Shown: piece by piece, positions 1 through 5,376 of the stretch
Position numbering within the stretch: the first letter of the stretch is position 1
How the letters are laid out: the number at the start of each line of letters is the position of its first letter
NCBI GenBank assembly: GCA_905479615.1
Contig: CAJQNH010000201.1
Span: 1-5,376 of the forward strand
DNA from: an uncultured Eudoraea sp.
GTDB taxonomy: Bacteria; Bacteroidota; Bacteroidia; Flavobacteriales; Flavobacteriaceae
Reading direction: 5' to 3'
DNA: 5,376 nucleotides
Notes under the pieces: model-generated
What the model was told of the DNA's origin: nothing
Database searches by the model: none
Seen by the model: the letters and a program-made list of their open reading frames with translations, nothing else
Position numbers and translations under genes: made by a program

Positions 1-1128
1 CACATAAAATTTAGGAAGGTTGATAATCCCGTATTTTTGATTTTCTTTAATAACCGTTGCAGATTTAGCATAACTTTCTTCAAGTTCAACTACATCTCTT
101 GTAATTGAAATTTCTTCGATAGAGCCATCCACTTTCCTAACAGTTAAATCAACTACCGTACCCTTAGGGCCTTTAATTAGTTTGATAGCATCATCCAAAC
201 GCATCCCAACAATATTTACAGGTAACTCACCGTTCTGGCCTACTTTTAATATTTCGTCACCAACTTCCAGTTGCTGATTTCTCCACACAGGTCCGCCGGA
301 AATGATCTCAACAATCTTAGCACCCTCTGGCTTTTTCTGTAATCTTGCGCCTATCCCTTCAAATTTACCAGACATGCTAATGTCAAATTTATCTTTATCC
401 TCCGGAGCGAAATAATACGTATGAGGGTCAAACTCATCAACTATTGTATTGATATAATATACAAACCAATCTTCCCGTTTAAGATCGTCTACAAAGTCGA
501 AATATTCATCCAGTGTCTTTTTAGTGGATTCTCTGGCCTCTGATTCCATTTCTGAAACTGCTATGCTTTCGTAATCCGAATCATCTTTCTTTTTTTGCTC
601 CTGCTCTTTAAATTTGGAATCATAAGTCCCAATAGTGGCGTATTTTAACTGTTTCCTCCATCGCTCTTTAAGTTCATTTCTGCTTGCTGCAAATGTCTGG
701 TCCTTATAATCAATATTAATAGATTCTTCAATTGAATAATCGAAAGGGTCACTTAAAACCTCAGCATAAACCGATTTGGCGTTTTCCATTCGCTTCATGA
801 ATCTGGAATAAACCATATTAAAGAAAGATATCTCTGTATTTCTTATCTGATCGTCTATTTGAAATTTGTATTTCTCAAATTCCAAAATATCTTCTTCTAA
901 AAAATACCTTTTTGTAGGGTCAATTACATCTATAAAATCTTCAAAAACACTAACTGAGAAATCATCATTAATTTCTTTAGGTTCATAGTGCCCGCGTTCC
1001 AGAATATATGTAATAAGATCTAAAAGTAATTTATCCTTATCATCATTTTCAAATGACTTGTTGGTAAAACTGCATGATGCCACCGCAATAAGTATCACCA
1101 AAAATCCAAGTATGAGGTTTCTTTTCAT
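1..1128 (-). CDS. prc: Carboxy-terminal processing peptidase (tail-specific protease, Prc/Tsp family), 5' part only
   Basis: This is an open frame of 376 codons with no stop, reading leftward off the window, so the C-terminal part is missing. The protein starts MKRN, followed by a hydrophobic stretch and a lipobox VASC with the lipidated cysteine at residue 19, so it should be a membrane-anchored periplasmic lipoprotein. Residues about 30-240 resemble the N-terminal domain of Prc, ending in the family motif EFDPHT (232-237). A PDZ domain follows at about 250-340, with EGIGA at 257-261 and the stretch RLDDAIKLIKGPKGT. The visible part ends at PKFYV, just before the S41 serine/lysine catalytic domain. 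Prc proteases degrade periplasmic proteins from their C-termini. E. coli Prc is about 680 residues, so roughly half is seen here. Residues about 171-188 form a charged, Lys/Glu/Asp-rich segment. The frame stays open for 43 codons upstream but contains no ATG or GTG, and the lipoprotein signal supports this start. Confidence 0.93.
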   Translation of the reverse strand, partial: MKRNLILGFLVILIAVASCSFTNKSFENDDKDKLLLDLITYILERGHYEPKEINDDFSVSVFEDFIDVIDPTKRYFLEEDILEFEKYKFQIDDQIRNTEISFFNMVYSRFMKRMENAKSVYAEVLSDPFDYSIEESINIDYKDQTFAASRNELKERWRKQLKYATIGTYDSKFKEQEQKKKDDSDYESIAVSEMESEARESTKKTLDEYFDFVDDLKREDWFVYYINTIVDEFDPHTYYFAPEDKDKFDISMSGKFEGIGARLQKKPEGAKIVEIISGGPVWRNQQLEVGDEILKVGQNGELPVNIVGMRLDDAIKLIKGPKGTVVDLTVRKVDGSIEEISITRDVVELEESYAKSATVIKENQKYGIINLPKFYV

Positions 1129-1194
1129 GTATATTTTTTTATGTGTGGCTCGTAATAACCCACTTAATAACAACCTTAAATAATATAAAAAACA

Positions 1195-1205
1195 TGGCAA
1201 TGCCA
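1195..1205. repeat. Short perfect inverted repeat (TGGCA-A-TGCCA)
   Basis: The bases TGGCAATGCCA form two 5-bp arms around a single central base, about 70 bp upstream of the prc start. The symmetry is directly visible. Its position in a divergent promoter region would suit a regulator binding site, but an 11-bp palindrome can arise by chance and no second copy was noticed. Function unproven. Confidence 0.25.
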
Positions 1206-1421
1206 ATGAATTCCCTAAGATAAAGAAAAAACCATGCCACTTTGCAAGCCGGCAGCATTAATTTTTTGTTAAACATCATTAGGATTTGTTTCCAACAAGC
1301 TTTAAAAATCAACCCGTTGTGCCTATTTTCCGGAATGAAGAAACTATATTCAAGAACATGCCATAACTATTGTTTTTAAACAGGCCCTCCACTAGCGCAC
1401 CATAATAACATATTAAAAACG

Positions 1422-1429
1422 TATTTTTG
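1422..1429 (+). promoter_or_regulatory. Probable -7 element of the surE operon promoter
   Basis: TATTTTTG fits the Bacteroidota -7 consensus TAnnTTTG at every fixed position and lies 18 bp before the surE ATG. A transcript starting about 7 bp downstream would have a leader of only about 10 bases. No clear TTG -33 element is present at the expected distance upstream (around 1395-1405), so the match is only half of a full promoter. In such AT-rich DNA a -7-like octamer may occur by chance. Confidence 0.4.
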
Positions 1430-1447
1430 CCGTAGAAAGTATGCAGT

Positions 1448-2227
1448 ATGCAAAAACCCCTTATTCTGGTTACCAATGACGATGGAATAACGGCCCCGGG
1501 CTTAAGAGCATTGGTTCGGTATATGAAGGCAATTGGAGATGTTGTAGTTGTTGCGCCAGATAGCCCACAATCAGGAATGGGACATGCCATAACATTGGAT
1601 AGCACGCTTTATTCCAAGAAGGTTACCATAGATTTTGAAAATGGAGGCCATGAAGAGTATAGCTGTAGCGGAACGCCTGCCGATTGCGTAAAGTTGGCAC
1701 TTCAGGAGATACTAGGGAGAAAACCAGACCTCTGCGTTAGTGGTATAAATCACGGTTCTAATTCGTCTATAAATGTTATCTACTCAGGAACGATGAGTGC
1801 TGCAATCGAAGCAGGAATTGAAGGCATCCCGGCAATTGGATTTTCATTATGTGATTATTCATGGGAAGCAAATTTTAAAACCGCTGAAATAGTAGTTAAA
1901 AAAATTGTAGAAGAAGCATTAAGCAATGGAATCCCCAAAGGAGTGGTTCTCAATGTAAATATCCCTAAATCAAAAGGTGAGGACATAAAAGGAATAAAAG
2001 TATGCCGACAGGCAAGAGCCAACTGGAAGGAAAAGTTTGATAAACGAACCAATCCAATGGGTAAAGATTACTATTGGCTTACAGGTGAATTTGAATTATT
2101 AGATAAAGGAGAAGACACCGATGAATGGGCCTTAAGTAACGGCTATGTCTCGGTAGTGCCCACACAGTTTGATTTAACAGCACATCACGTCATACAAGAT
2201 ATAAACAGCTGGTCTTTAAATGAATAA
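1448..2227 (+). CDS. surE: 5'/3'-nucleotidase SurE
   Basis: SurE hydrolyses phosphate from nucleoside 5'- and 3'-monophosphates (and, in some species, short polyphosphate) in the cytoplasm, using a divalent metal. The 259-residue length is normal for the family. The N-terminus carries the signature LVTNDDGITAPG, giving metal ligands D11 and D12. The other expected ligands are S42 in QSGMGHA and N101 in SGINHGSN. Further conserved blocks are CSGTPADCVKLAL (73-85), YSGTMSAAIEA (112-122) and the C-terminal YVSVVPTQFDLTAH. An ATG at 1441 is in another frame; the ATG at 1448 leads straight into the conserved first strand. There is no strong ribosome-binding site, as usual in this phylum. It is the first gene of the plus-strand run, and its end overlaps the next gene by 8 bp, suggesting translational coupling. 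Confidence 0.97.
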   Translation: MQKPLILVTNDDGITAPGLRALVRYMKAIGDVVVVAPDSPQSGMGHAITLDSTLYSKKVTIDFENGGHEEYSCSGTPADCVKLALQEILGRKPDLCVSGINHGSNSSINVIYSGTMSAAIEAGIEGIPAIGFSLCDYSWEANFKTAEIVVKKIVEEALSNGIPKGVVLNVNIPKSKGEDIKGIKVCRQARANWKEKFDKRTNPMGKDYYWLTGEFELLDKGEDTDEWALSNGYVSVVPTQFDLTAHHVIQDINSWSLNE

Positions 2228-2504
2228 TAAAAAGGAAATAGTAATTGGTTTCGCAGTTGGAATTATTGCCAATATTATAGGAACACTATTGTATATACTT
2301 GTGTTTTCAGATTTTGGGATTATGGAAACATTCAAAGCAGCAGTTAAACAAGGGCATATTGGCAGTTTGCTGGCCCTAGGCGCAATTTTAAATCTGATCG
2401 CCTTTTTTGGCTTTCTAAAATTAAGAAGGGATCAAAGGGCAAAGGGAGTATTAATTGCTACTTTACTTACTGCTTTGGTTATTCTCTATTATAAGGTTTT
2501 CTAG
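2220..2504 (+). CDS. Small three-helix membrane protein of unknown function between surE and lpxB
   Basis: The protein has 94 residues and no motif I can tie to a function. Three hydrophobic segments are visible: about 7-29, 47-66 and 76-91. A lysine-rich start (NKKKE-like, residues 2-6) and the basic stretch KLRRDQRAK (67-75) flank them; by the positive-inside rule this would place the N-terminus and the second loop in the cytoplasm and the first loop (SDFGIMETFKAAVKQGH, 30-46) in the periplasm. The start ATG lies inside the surE stop region, overlapping by 8 bp, and the stop TAG is followed 1 bp later by the lpxB ATG, which supports it being a real gene in the operon. From memory, small membrane proteins of this kind occur at the same place in other Flavobacteriia. 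A role linked to lipid A or the inner membrane is only a guess from position. Confidence 0.8.
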   Translation: MNNKKEIVIGFAVGIIANIIGTLLYILVFSDFGIMETFKAAVKQGHIGSLLALGAILNLIAFFGFLKLRRDQRAKGVLIATLLTALVILYYKVF

Positions 2505-2505
2505 A

Positions 2506-3618
2506 ATGAAGTACTATATTATCGCCGGGGAAGCTTCAGGGGATCTGCATGGATCAAATCTTATTAAAGCAATTCTTGCTAAAGACAACAATGCCCAAAT
2601 CCGTTGCTGGGGCGGCGATCAAATGCAAAAAGCCGGTGGTACTCTTGTAAAGCACTATAAGGAGATGGCTTTTATGGGGTTTTTGGAGGTAATAGCCAAT
2701 TTAAACACCATATTTAAAAATATTAAATACTGCAAGAAAGATATTAAATCATATAATCCGGATGTCATTATTTTTATTGATTATTCAGGTTTTAATTTGA
2801 GAATTGCGAGCTGGGCGAAGGAACACAAATACCGCACTAATTACTACATTTCACCTCAAATATGGGCTTCAAGGGAAAGTCGGATCAAAAATATCAAAAG
2901 AGATATTGATGCAATGTATGTCATTCTGCCATTTGAAAAGGAGTTCTATGAAAAGAAACACAACTACCCCGTAAGTTTTGTTGGGCATCCATTAATTGAT
3001 GCCATAGGGCAAATCGATATTGGTAATGAACAAGATTTTAGAAGTGAACATAATCTGGACCCCAATAAACCAATTATTGCCCTCCTACCCGGAAGCAGAA
3101 AGCAGGAGGTTCAACAAATGCTTGGCATCATGCTAAAGATTACAGCTTCGTTTCCTGATTATCAATTTGTAATAGCAGGAGCTCCCAGCCTGGATATTAA
3201 TTTCTATTCAGAGTTCTTAAAAAATTATACTGTCCGTCTTGTTTTTAATAGATCCTACGAGTTGTTGAGCCATTCACATGCCGCTCTGGTAACCAGTGGC
3301 ACGGCTACCCTTGAAACTGCTTTATTAAAAGTCCCGCAGGTTGTCTGCTACAAAGGCAACTGGGTCTCCTATCAGATTGCGAAACGAATAATTACTCTGG
3401 ATTATATTTCACTTGTTAATTTGATTATGGGCAAAGAAGTGGTAAAAGAACTGATTCAGGCAGATTTGACTACCAAAAATCTGAAACAAGAGTTAACCAA
3501 AATCCTTGATGGTCCTATGCGCGAAGCACAATTAAAGGCTTATATAGCATTAGAAAAAAAGCTTGGCGGGAAAGGGGCAAGTGAAAAGGCTGCTGCACTT
3601 ATAATAGAAAATGCTTAA
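2506..3618 (+). CDS. lpxB: Lipid-A-disaccharide synthase LpxB
   Basis: LpxB joins UDP-2,3-diacylglucosamine to 2,3-diacylglucosamine 1-phosphate (lipid X), making the lipid A disaccharide on the cytoplasmic face of the inner membrane. The 370-residue product has the glycosyltransferase family 19 signatures: GEASGDLHG (8-16), GGDQM (36-40), MAFMGFLEV (54-62), FIDYSGFN with D92, YISPQIWASRESR (114-126), FVGHPLID (158-165), LPGSRKQEV (194-202) and TSGTATLETA (263-272), then a C-terminal block ISLVNLIMGKEVVKELIQ. The frame extends upstream to another ATG at 2455, but that would add 17 residues read out of frame through the end of the preceding membrane-protein gene. The ATG at 2506, 1 bp after that gene's stop, begins exactly at the family's usual N-terminus (MKYYIIAGEASGD) and is preferred. 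It is probably cotranscribed with surE and coupled to the small gene before it. Confidence 0.97.
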   Translation: MKYYIIAGEASGDLHGSNLIKAILAKDNNAQIRCWGGDQMQKAGGTLVKHYKEMAFMGFLEVIANLNTIFKNIKYCKKDIKSYNPDVIIFIDYSGFNLRIASWAKEHKYRTNYYISPQIWASRESRIKNIKRDIDAMYVILPFEKEFYEKKHNYPVSFVGHPLIDAIGQIDIGNEQDFRSEHNLDPNKPIIALLPGSRKQEVQQMLGIMLKITASFPDYQFVIAGAPSLDINFYSEFLKNYTVRLVFNRSYELLSHSHAALVTSGTATLETALLKVPQVVCYKGNWVSYQIAKRIITLDYISLVNLIMGKEVVKELIQADLTTKNLKQELTKILDGPMREAQLKAYIALEKKLGGKGASEKAAALIIENA

Positions 3619-3651
3619 TTTTAGTTTCTGATAGATCATTTATATCCCGGT

Positions 3652-4209
3652 ATGAATAGAAAGGTTTCTGTTTTTTTTATCGTCATACTCCTTACAGGAT
3701 GTGGTATTGTTAAAAAGAAAACCACCTATGGTAAGGAACGGACTGTTACTGTTGCGGCATCCGAAAATGACAGCCTAGCCACACCGGAAAAGATTCCTGA
3801 TTCTAAAGTAACTGTCGTTGTCCTTGAAAAAGCTGATCTGATTATTCATACCGCCATGGCCTACTCCGGTGTGCGATATAAGTATGGCGGAACCACAAAA
3901 AAGGGTATGGATTGTTCCGGCCTGCTTTACGTTTCTTTTGGAGAAAATGACATTCCGTTGCCCAGGGTATCATATGAAATGGCTGACGAGGGTAAGAAGA
4001 TTAAATTAAATAAAGTTACTAAAGGCGACCTTTTGTTCTTCAAAACCAGTAACAGAGGAAAAAAAATTAATCATGTTGGATTGGTTGTTGACGTAGACGG
4101 ACGTGATATTAAATTTATTCACGCCACTTCTTCAAGGGGGGTCATTGTTTCTTCTTTACAAGAAGGATACTGGAATTACGCTTTCGTTAAGGCAACCAGA
4201 GTTCTTTGA
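3652..4209 (+). CDS. NlpC/P60 (C40) family lipoprotein, probable peptidoglycan endopeptidase
   Basis: This 185-residue protein begins with a type II signal peptide: basic MNRK, a hydrophobic core, and lipobox LTGC with cysteine 17 lipidated. The residues after it (GIVKKK) are basic and do not look like the acidic surface-export signal of Bacteroidota lipoproteins, so I infer a periplasm-facing protein. A linker to about residue 58 leads into an NlpC/P60 domain (about 60-185). The catalytic cysteine is C88 in MDCSGL and the histidines are H141 in INHVGLV and H157 in FIHAT. The conserved YKYGGT before the cysteine and GDLLFF before the first histidine also fit. The family cuts peptide cross-links or stems in peptidoglycan. 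Size and architecture resemble E. coli MepS (Spr) and NlpC. It lies 33 bp after lpxB with no terminator between, so it probably shares that transcript. The exact bond cleaved cannot be told from sequence. Confidence 0.94.
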   Translation: MNRKVSVFFIVILLTGCGIVKKKTTYGKERTVTVAASENDSLATPEKIPDSKVTVVVLEKADLIIHTAMAYSGVRYKYGGTTKKGMDCSGLLYVSFGENDIPLPRVSYEMADEGKKIKLNKVTKGDLLFFKTSNRGKKINHVGLVVDVDGRDIKFIHATSSRGVIVSSLQEGYWNYAFVKATRVL

Positions 4210-4338
4210 TTGCAAACCACTGGTTCTGTCGGATTGATTTTTCCGAATTTCTCATTTTAATTTCATCTTGTTAACTGAACTTAACATTCAGTACACCATA
4301 CTACTTTAATAGCCTGTAGAATTAACCTGATAAACTCC
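4210..4338. other. Intergenic gap between the NlpC/P60 gene and comEC
   Basis: These 129 bp hold no gene. Two kinds of symmetry are visible. At 4229-4246, TCGGA and TCCGA form a 5-bp stem with an 8-base loop, followed by T-rich sequence; this could be a weak terminator, but the stem is short. At 4270-4292 lie two overlapping inverted repeats (listed separately). No clean TTG/TAnnTTTG promoter pair was seen, so whether comEC is read through from lpxB or has its own promoter is open. The reading frame of comEC closes at a TAA at 4282-4284. Confidence 0.5.
4270..4292 (+). repeat. Two overlapping, mutually exclusive short stem-loops before comEC
   Basis: GTTAA (4270-4274) can pair with TTAAC (4281-4285), or ACTGAA (4274-4279) can pair with TTCAGT (4287-4292). 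The two hairpins share bases and cannot form together. Both are short and AT-rich, so they would be weak, and no run of T follows the second one. The symmetry is visible; any regulatory role for comEC is speculative. Confidence 0.25.
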
Positions 4339-5376
4339 ATGAAGCTATTGGATTTTATCCCGGTAAAACTAACGCTGTTTTTGATTTTCGGGATACTTAT
4401 AGGGTATTATAACAATATTTCCCTTTTGCTATCGACAGGGCTTACCGGTGGGTTCATAGTTTTACTGGGCATATCTTGGACGCGAAAAACCATAGTCGAT
4501 AATCTGCCATTCGGGATCCTTTCTCTATTGTGCACAATTGGTTTAGGCATGATGTCTGTGGCACTGACTTTACCTGAAAACAATTCAAAACATTACACAA
4601 ACCTTAAACTTCCGACTAAACAATATTTACATCTTAAAATCCATGAGATTCTAAAAGCCAATAGCTATAATGAGCGCTATATGGCTGATGTAATAGAGAT
4701 TGATGGGATATCAGCAAATGGAAGGATTCTCATTATTTCTAAAAAAGACACACTTAATCAGAGATTCAAAGTAGATGACGAAATTTATACGCTGAACCTG
4801 GTTGAAGAAATTAGTCTGCCTCTTAATCCATATGGATTTAATTATGCTAATTATCTTGAAAAATTGGGTGTTCTACATCAACTTAAATTAAACAGTCGGG
4901 ATTATTTAATAAAGAAAAATTCTTCTTTAACCTTAGTGGGTCTAACTGCGGCGATAAGAGAAAAAATTACATCAGGTTTAAGCAAGTCTGATTTTGGAAG
5001 AGATGAGCTTGGAATTATCCAGGCCTTACTTCTGGGACAACGCAATGACATTAATAAAGAAATATACAGGAATTATAAGAATGCAGGCGCAGTGCATATT
5101 CTGGCCGTTTCGGGGTTGCACATTGGAATAGTATTATTACTATGTCAATTTCTGCTAAAACCTCTGGGACGATTACCCGGGGGAAAGATTATCGTCCTGA
5201 TACTTACGGTGATTCTTCTCTGGGGATATGCCCTGCTGGCTGGTTTATCACCTTCTGTGATAAGAGCCGTTAGTATGTTTTCTTTTGTTGCCTATGCCAT
5301 GTACCTGAACCGGCCAACCAGTACATTTAATATCCTGGCATTATCCATGTTTTTTATTCTGTTGATCTATGACCCT
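4339..5376 (+). CDS. comEC: ComEC/Rec2 family DNA-uptake channel, 5' part only
   Basis: This is an open frame of 346 codons running off the right edge. ComEC forms the inner-membrane channel that passes single-stranded DNA into the cytoplasm during natural transformation. Three hydrophobic segments come first (about 7-26, 29-48 and 57-77). A soluble DUF4131/OB-like region follows (about 95-195) with NPYGFNYANYL (163-173), a flavobacterial form of the usual NPxGFDY motif. The Competence domain begins near 225, with ALLLGQR (229-235), the hallmark HILAVSGLHIG (253-263) and AGLSPSVIRA (301-310) between membrane helices. The rest of the channel, and any C-terminal metallo-beta-lactamase domain, is outside the window. 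The ATG at 4339 is the first possible ATG after an in-frame TAA at 4282 and is followed by a plausible N-terminus. It has the same strand as the preceding genes, 129 bp after the NlpC/P60 stop. Confidence 0.94.
   Translation, partial: MKLLDFIPVKLTLFLIFGILIGYYNNISLLLSTGLTGGFIVLLGISWTRKTIVDNLPFGILSLLCTIGLGMMSVALTLPENNSKHYTNLKLPTKQYLHLKIHEILKANSYNERYMADVIEIDGISANGRILIISKKDTLNQRFKVDDEIYTLNLVEEISLPLNPYGFNYANYLEKLGVLHQLKLNSRDYLIKKNSSLTLVGLTAAIREKITSGLSKSDFGRDELGIIQALLLGQRNDINKEIYRNYKNAGAVHILAVSGLHIGIVLLLCQFLLKPLGRLPGGKIIVLILTVILLWGYALLAGLSPSVIRAVSMFSFVAYAMYLNRPTSTFNILALSMFFILLIYDP

Larger units (their letters stand above)
1129..1447. other. Divergent intergenic region between prc and surE
   Basis: This 319-bp stretch separates two divergently transcribed genes and must hold both 5' regions. 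It is AT-rich and I found no convincing gene: the plus-strand reading frames are short, and a minus-strand frame ending at 1309 begins inside surE and matches nothing I know. It contains several small symmetric elements: an odd palindrome TGGCAATGCCA at 1195-1205, a short hairpin TTGTT-TCC-AACAA at 1286-1298, and TGTTT-TT-AAACA at 1371-1382. A good -7 match for surE lies near the right end. I saw no full-consensus promoter facing prc. Confidence 0.75.

Noticed and set aside
1129..1200. A promoter facing prc
   Set aside because: No TAnnTTTG element with a suitably spaced TTG was found on the minus strand; the best AT-rich candidates match only part of the consensus.
1129..1257. N-terminal extension of prc into the 43 upstream open codons
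   Set aside because: There is no ATG or GTG in that stretch, only TTG codons, and a lipoprotein signal peptide begins exactly at the ATG at 1126-1128.
1334..1381. Tiny plus-strand frame starting MKKLYSRT in the prc-surE spacer
   Set aside because: Only about 14 codons long, with no clear ribosome-binding site and no known leader-peptide pattern such as a run of one amino acid followed by a terminator.
1309..1605. Minus-strand open frame of 98 codons upstream of and overlapping the start of surE
   Set aside because: It begins inside the conserved N-terminal coding part of surE, has no recognisable domain, and its composition looks like the reverse of surE plus non-coding DNA.
1855..2052. Minus-strand open frame of 65 codons inside surE
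   Set aside because: It lies wholly within a well-conserved gene on the other strand and has no independent support.
4229..4246. Possible intrinsic terminator after the NlpC/P60 gene (TCGGA/TCCGA stem)
   Set aside because: The stem is only 5 bp with an 8-base loop and the following sequence is T-rich but not a clean T-run; too weak to call a terminator.

Overview
The window looks like ordinary chromosomal DNA from a Gram-negative member of the Bacteroidota, most likely Flavobacteriia. Three things point there: AT-rich coding sequence with no strong Shine-Dalgarno sites, a match to the Bacteroidota -7 promoter motif (TAnnTTTG) upstream of surE, and protein sequences that read like the flavobacterial versions of their families. 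LpxB implies an outer membrane containing lipid A. I see no insertion sequence, CRISPR array, phage gene, tRNA or rRNA.

Layout: (1) On the minus strand, the 5' part of a Prc/tail-specific protease gene runs off the left edge. It encodes a predicted lipoprotein with an N-terminal TSP domain and a PDZ domain; the S41 catalytic domain lies outside the window. (2) A 319-bp divergent intergenic region follows, with a probable surE promoter near its right end. (3) A tightly packed plus-strand run follows: surE (nucleotidase), a 94-residue three-helix membrane protein of unknown function that overlaps surE by 8 bp, lpxB (lipid A disaccharide synthase) starting 1 bp after that gene's stop, and an NlpC/P60 lipoprotein after a 33-bp gap. 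(4) After 129 bp comes the 5' part of a comEC/rec2 DNA-uptake channel gene, which runs off the right edge.

Most of these genes act at the cell envelope: lipid A synthesis, peptidoglycan cutting, periplasmic proteolysis and DNA import. surE to the NlpC/P60 gene is probably one transcript; comEC may be read through or have its own promoter. The points most worth a second look are the uncharacterised 94-residue membrane protein between surE and lpxB, and a Prc-type protease lying near an NlpC/P60 lipoprotein, the same pair of families as the E. coli Prc-MepS protease-substrate pair. I found no clear evidence of a novel multi-gene system.
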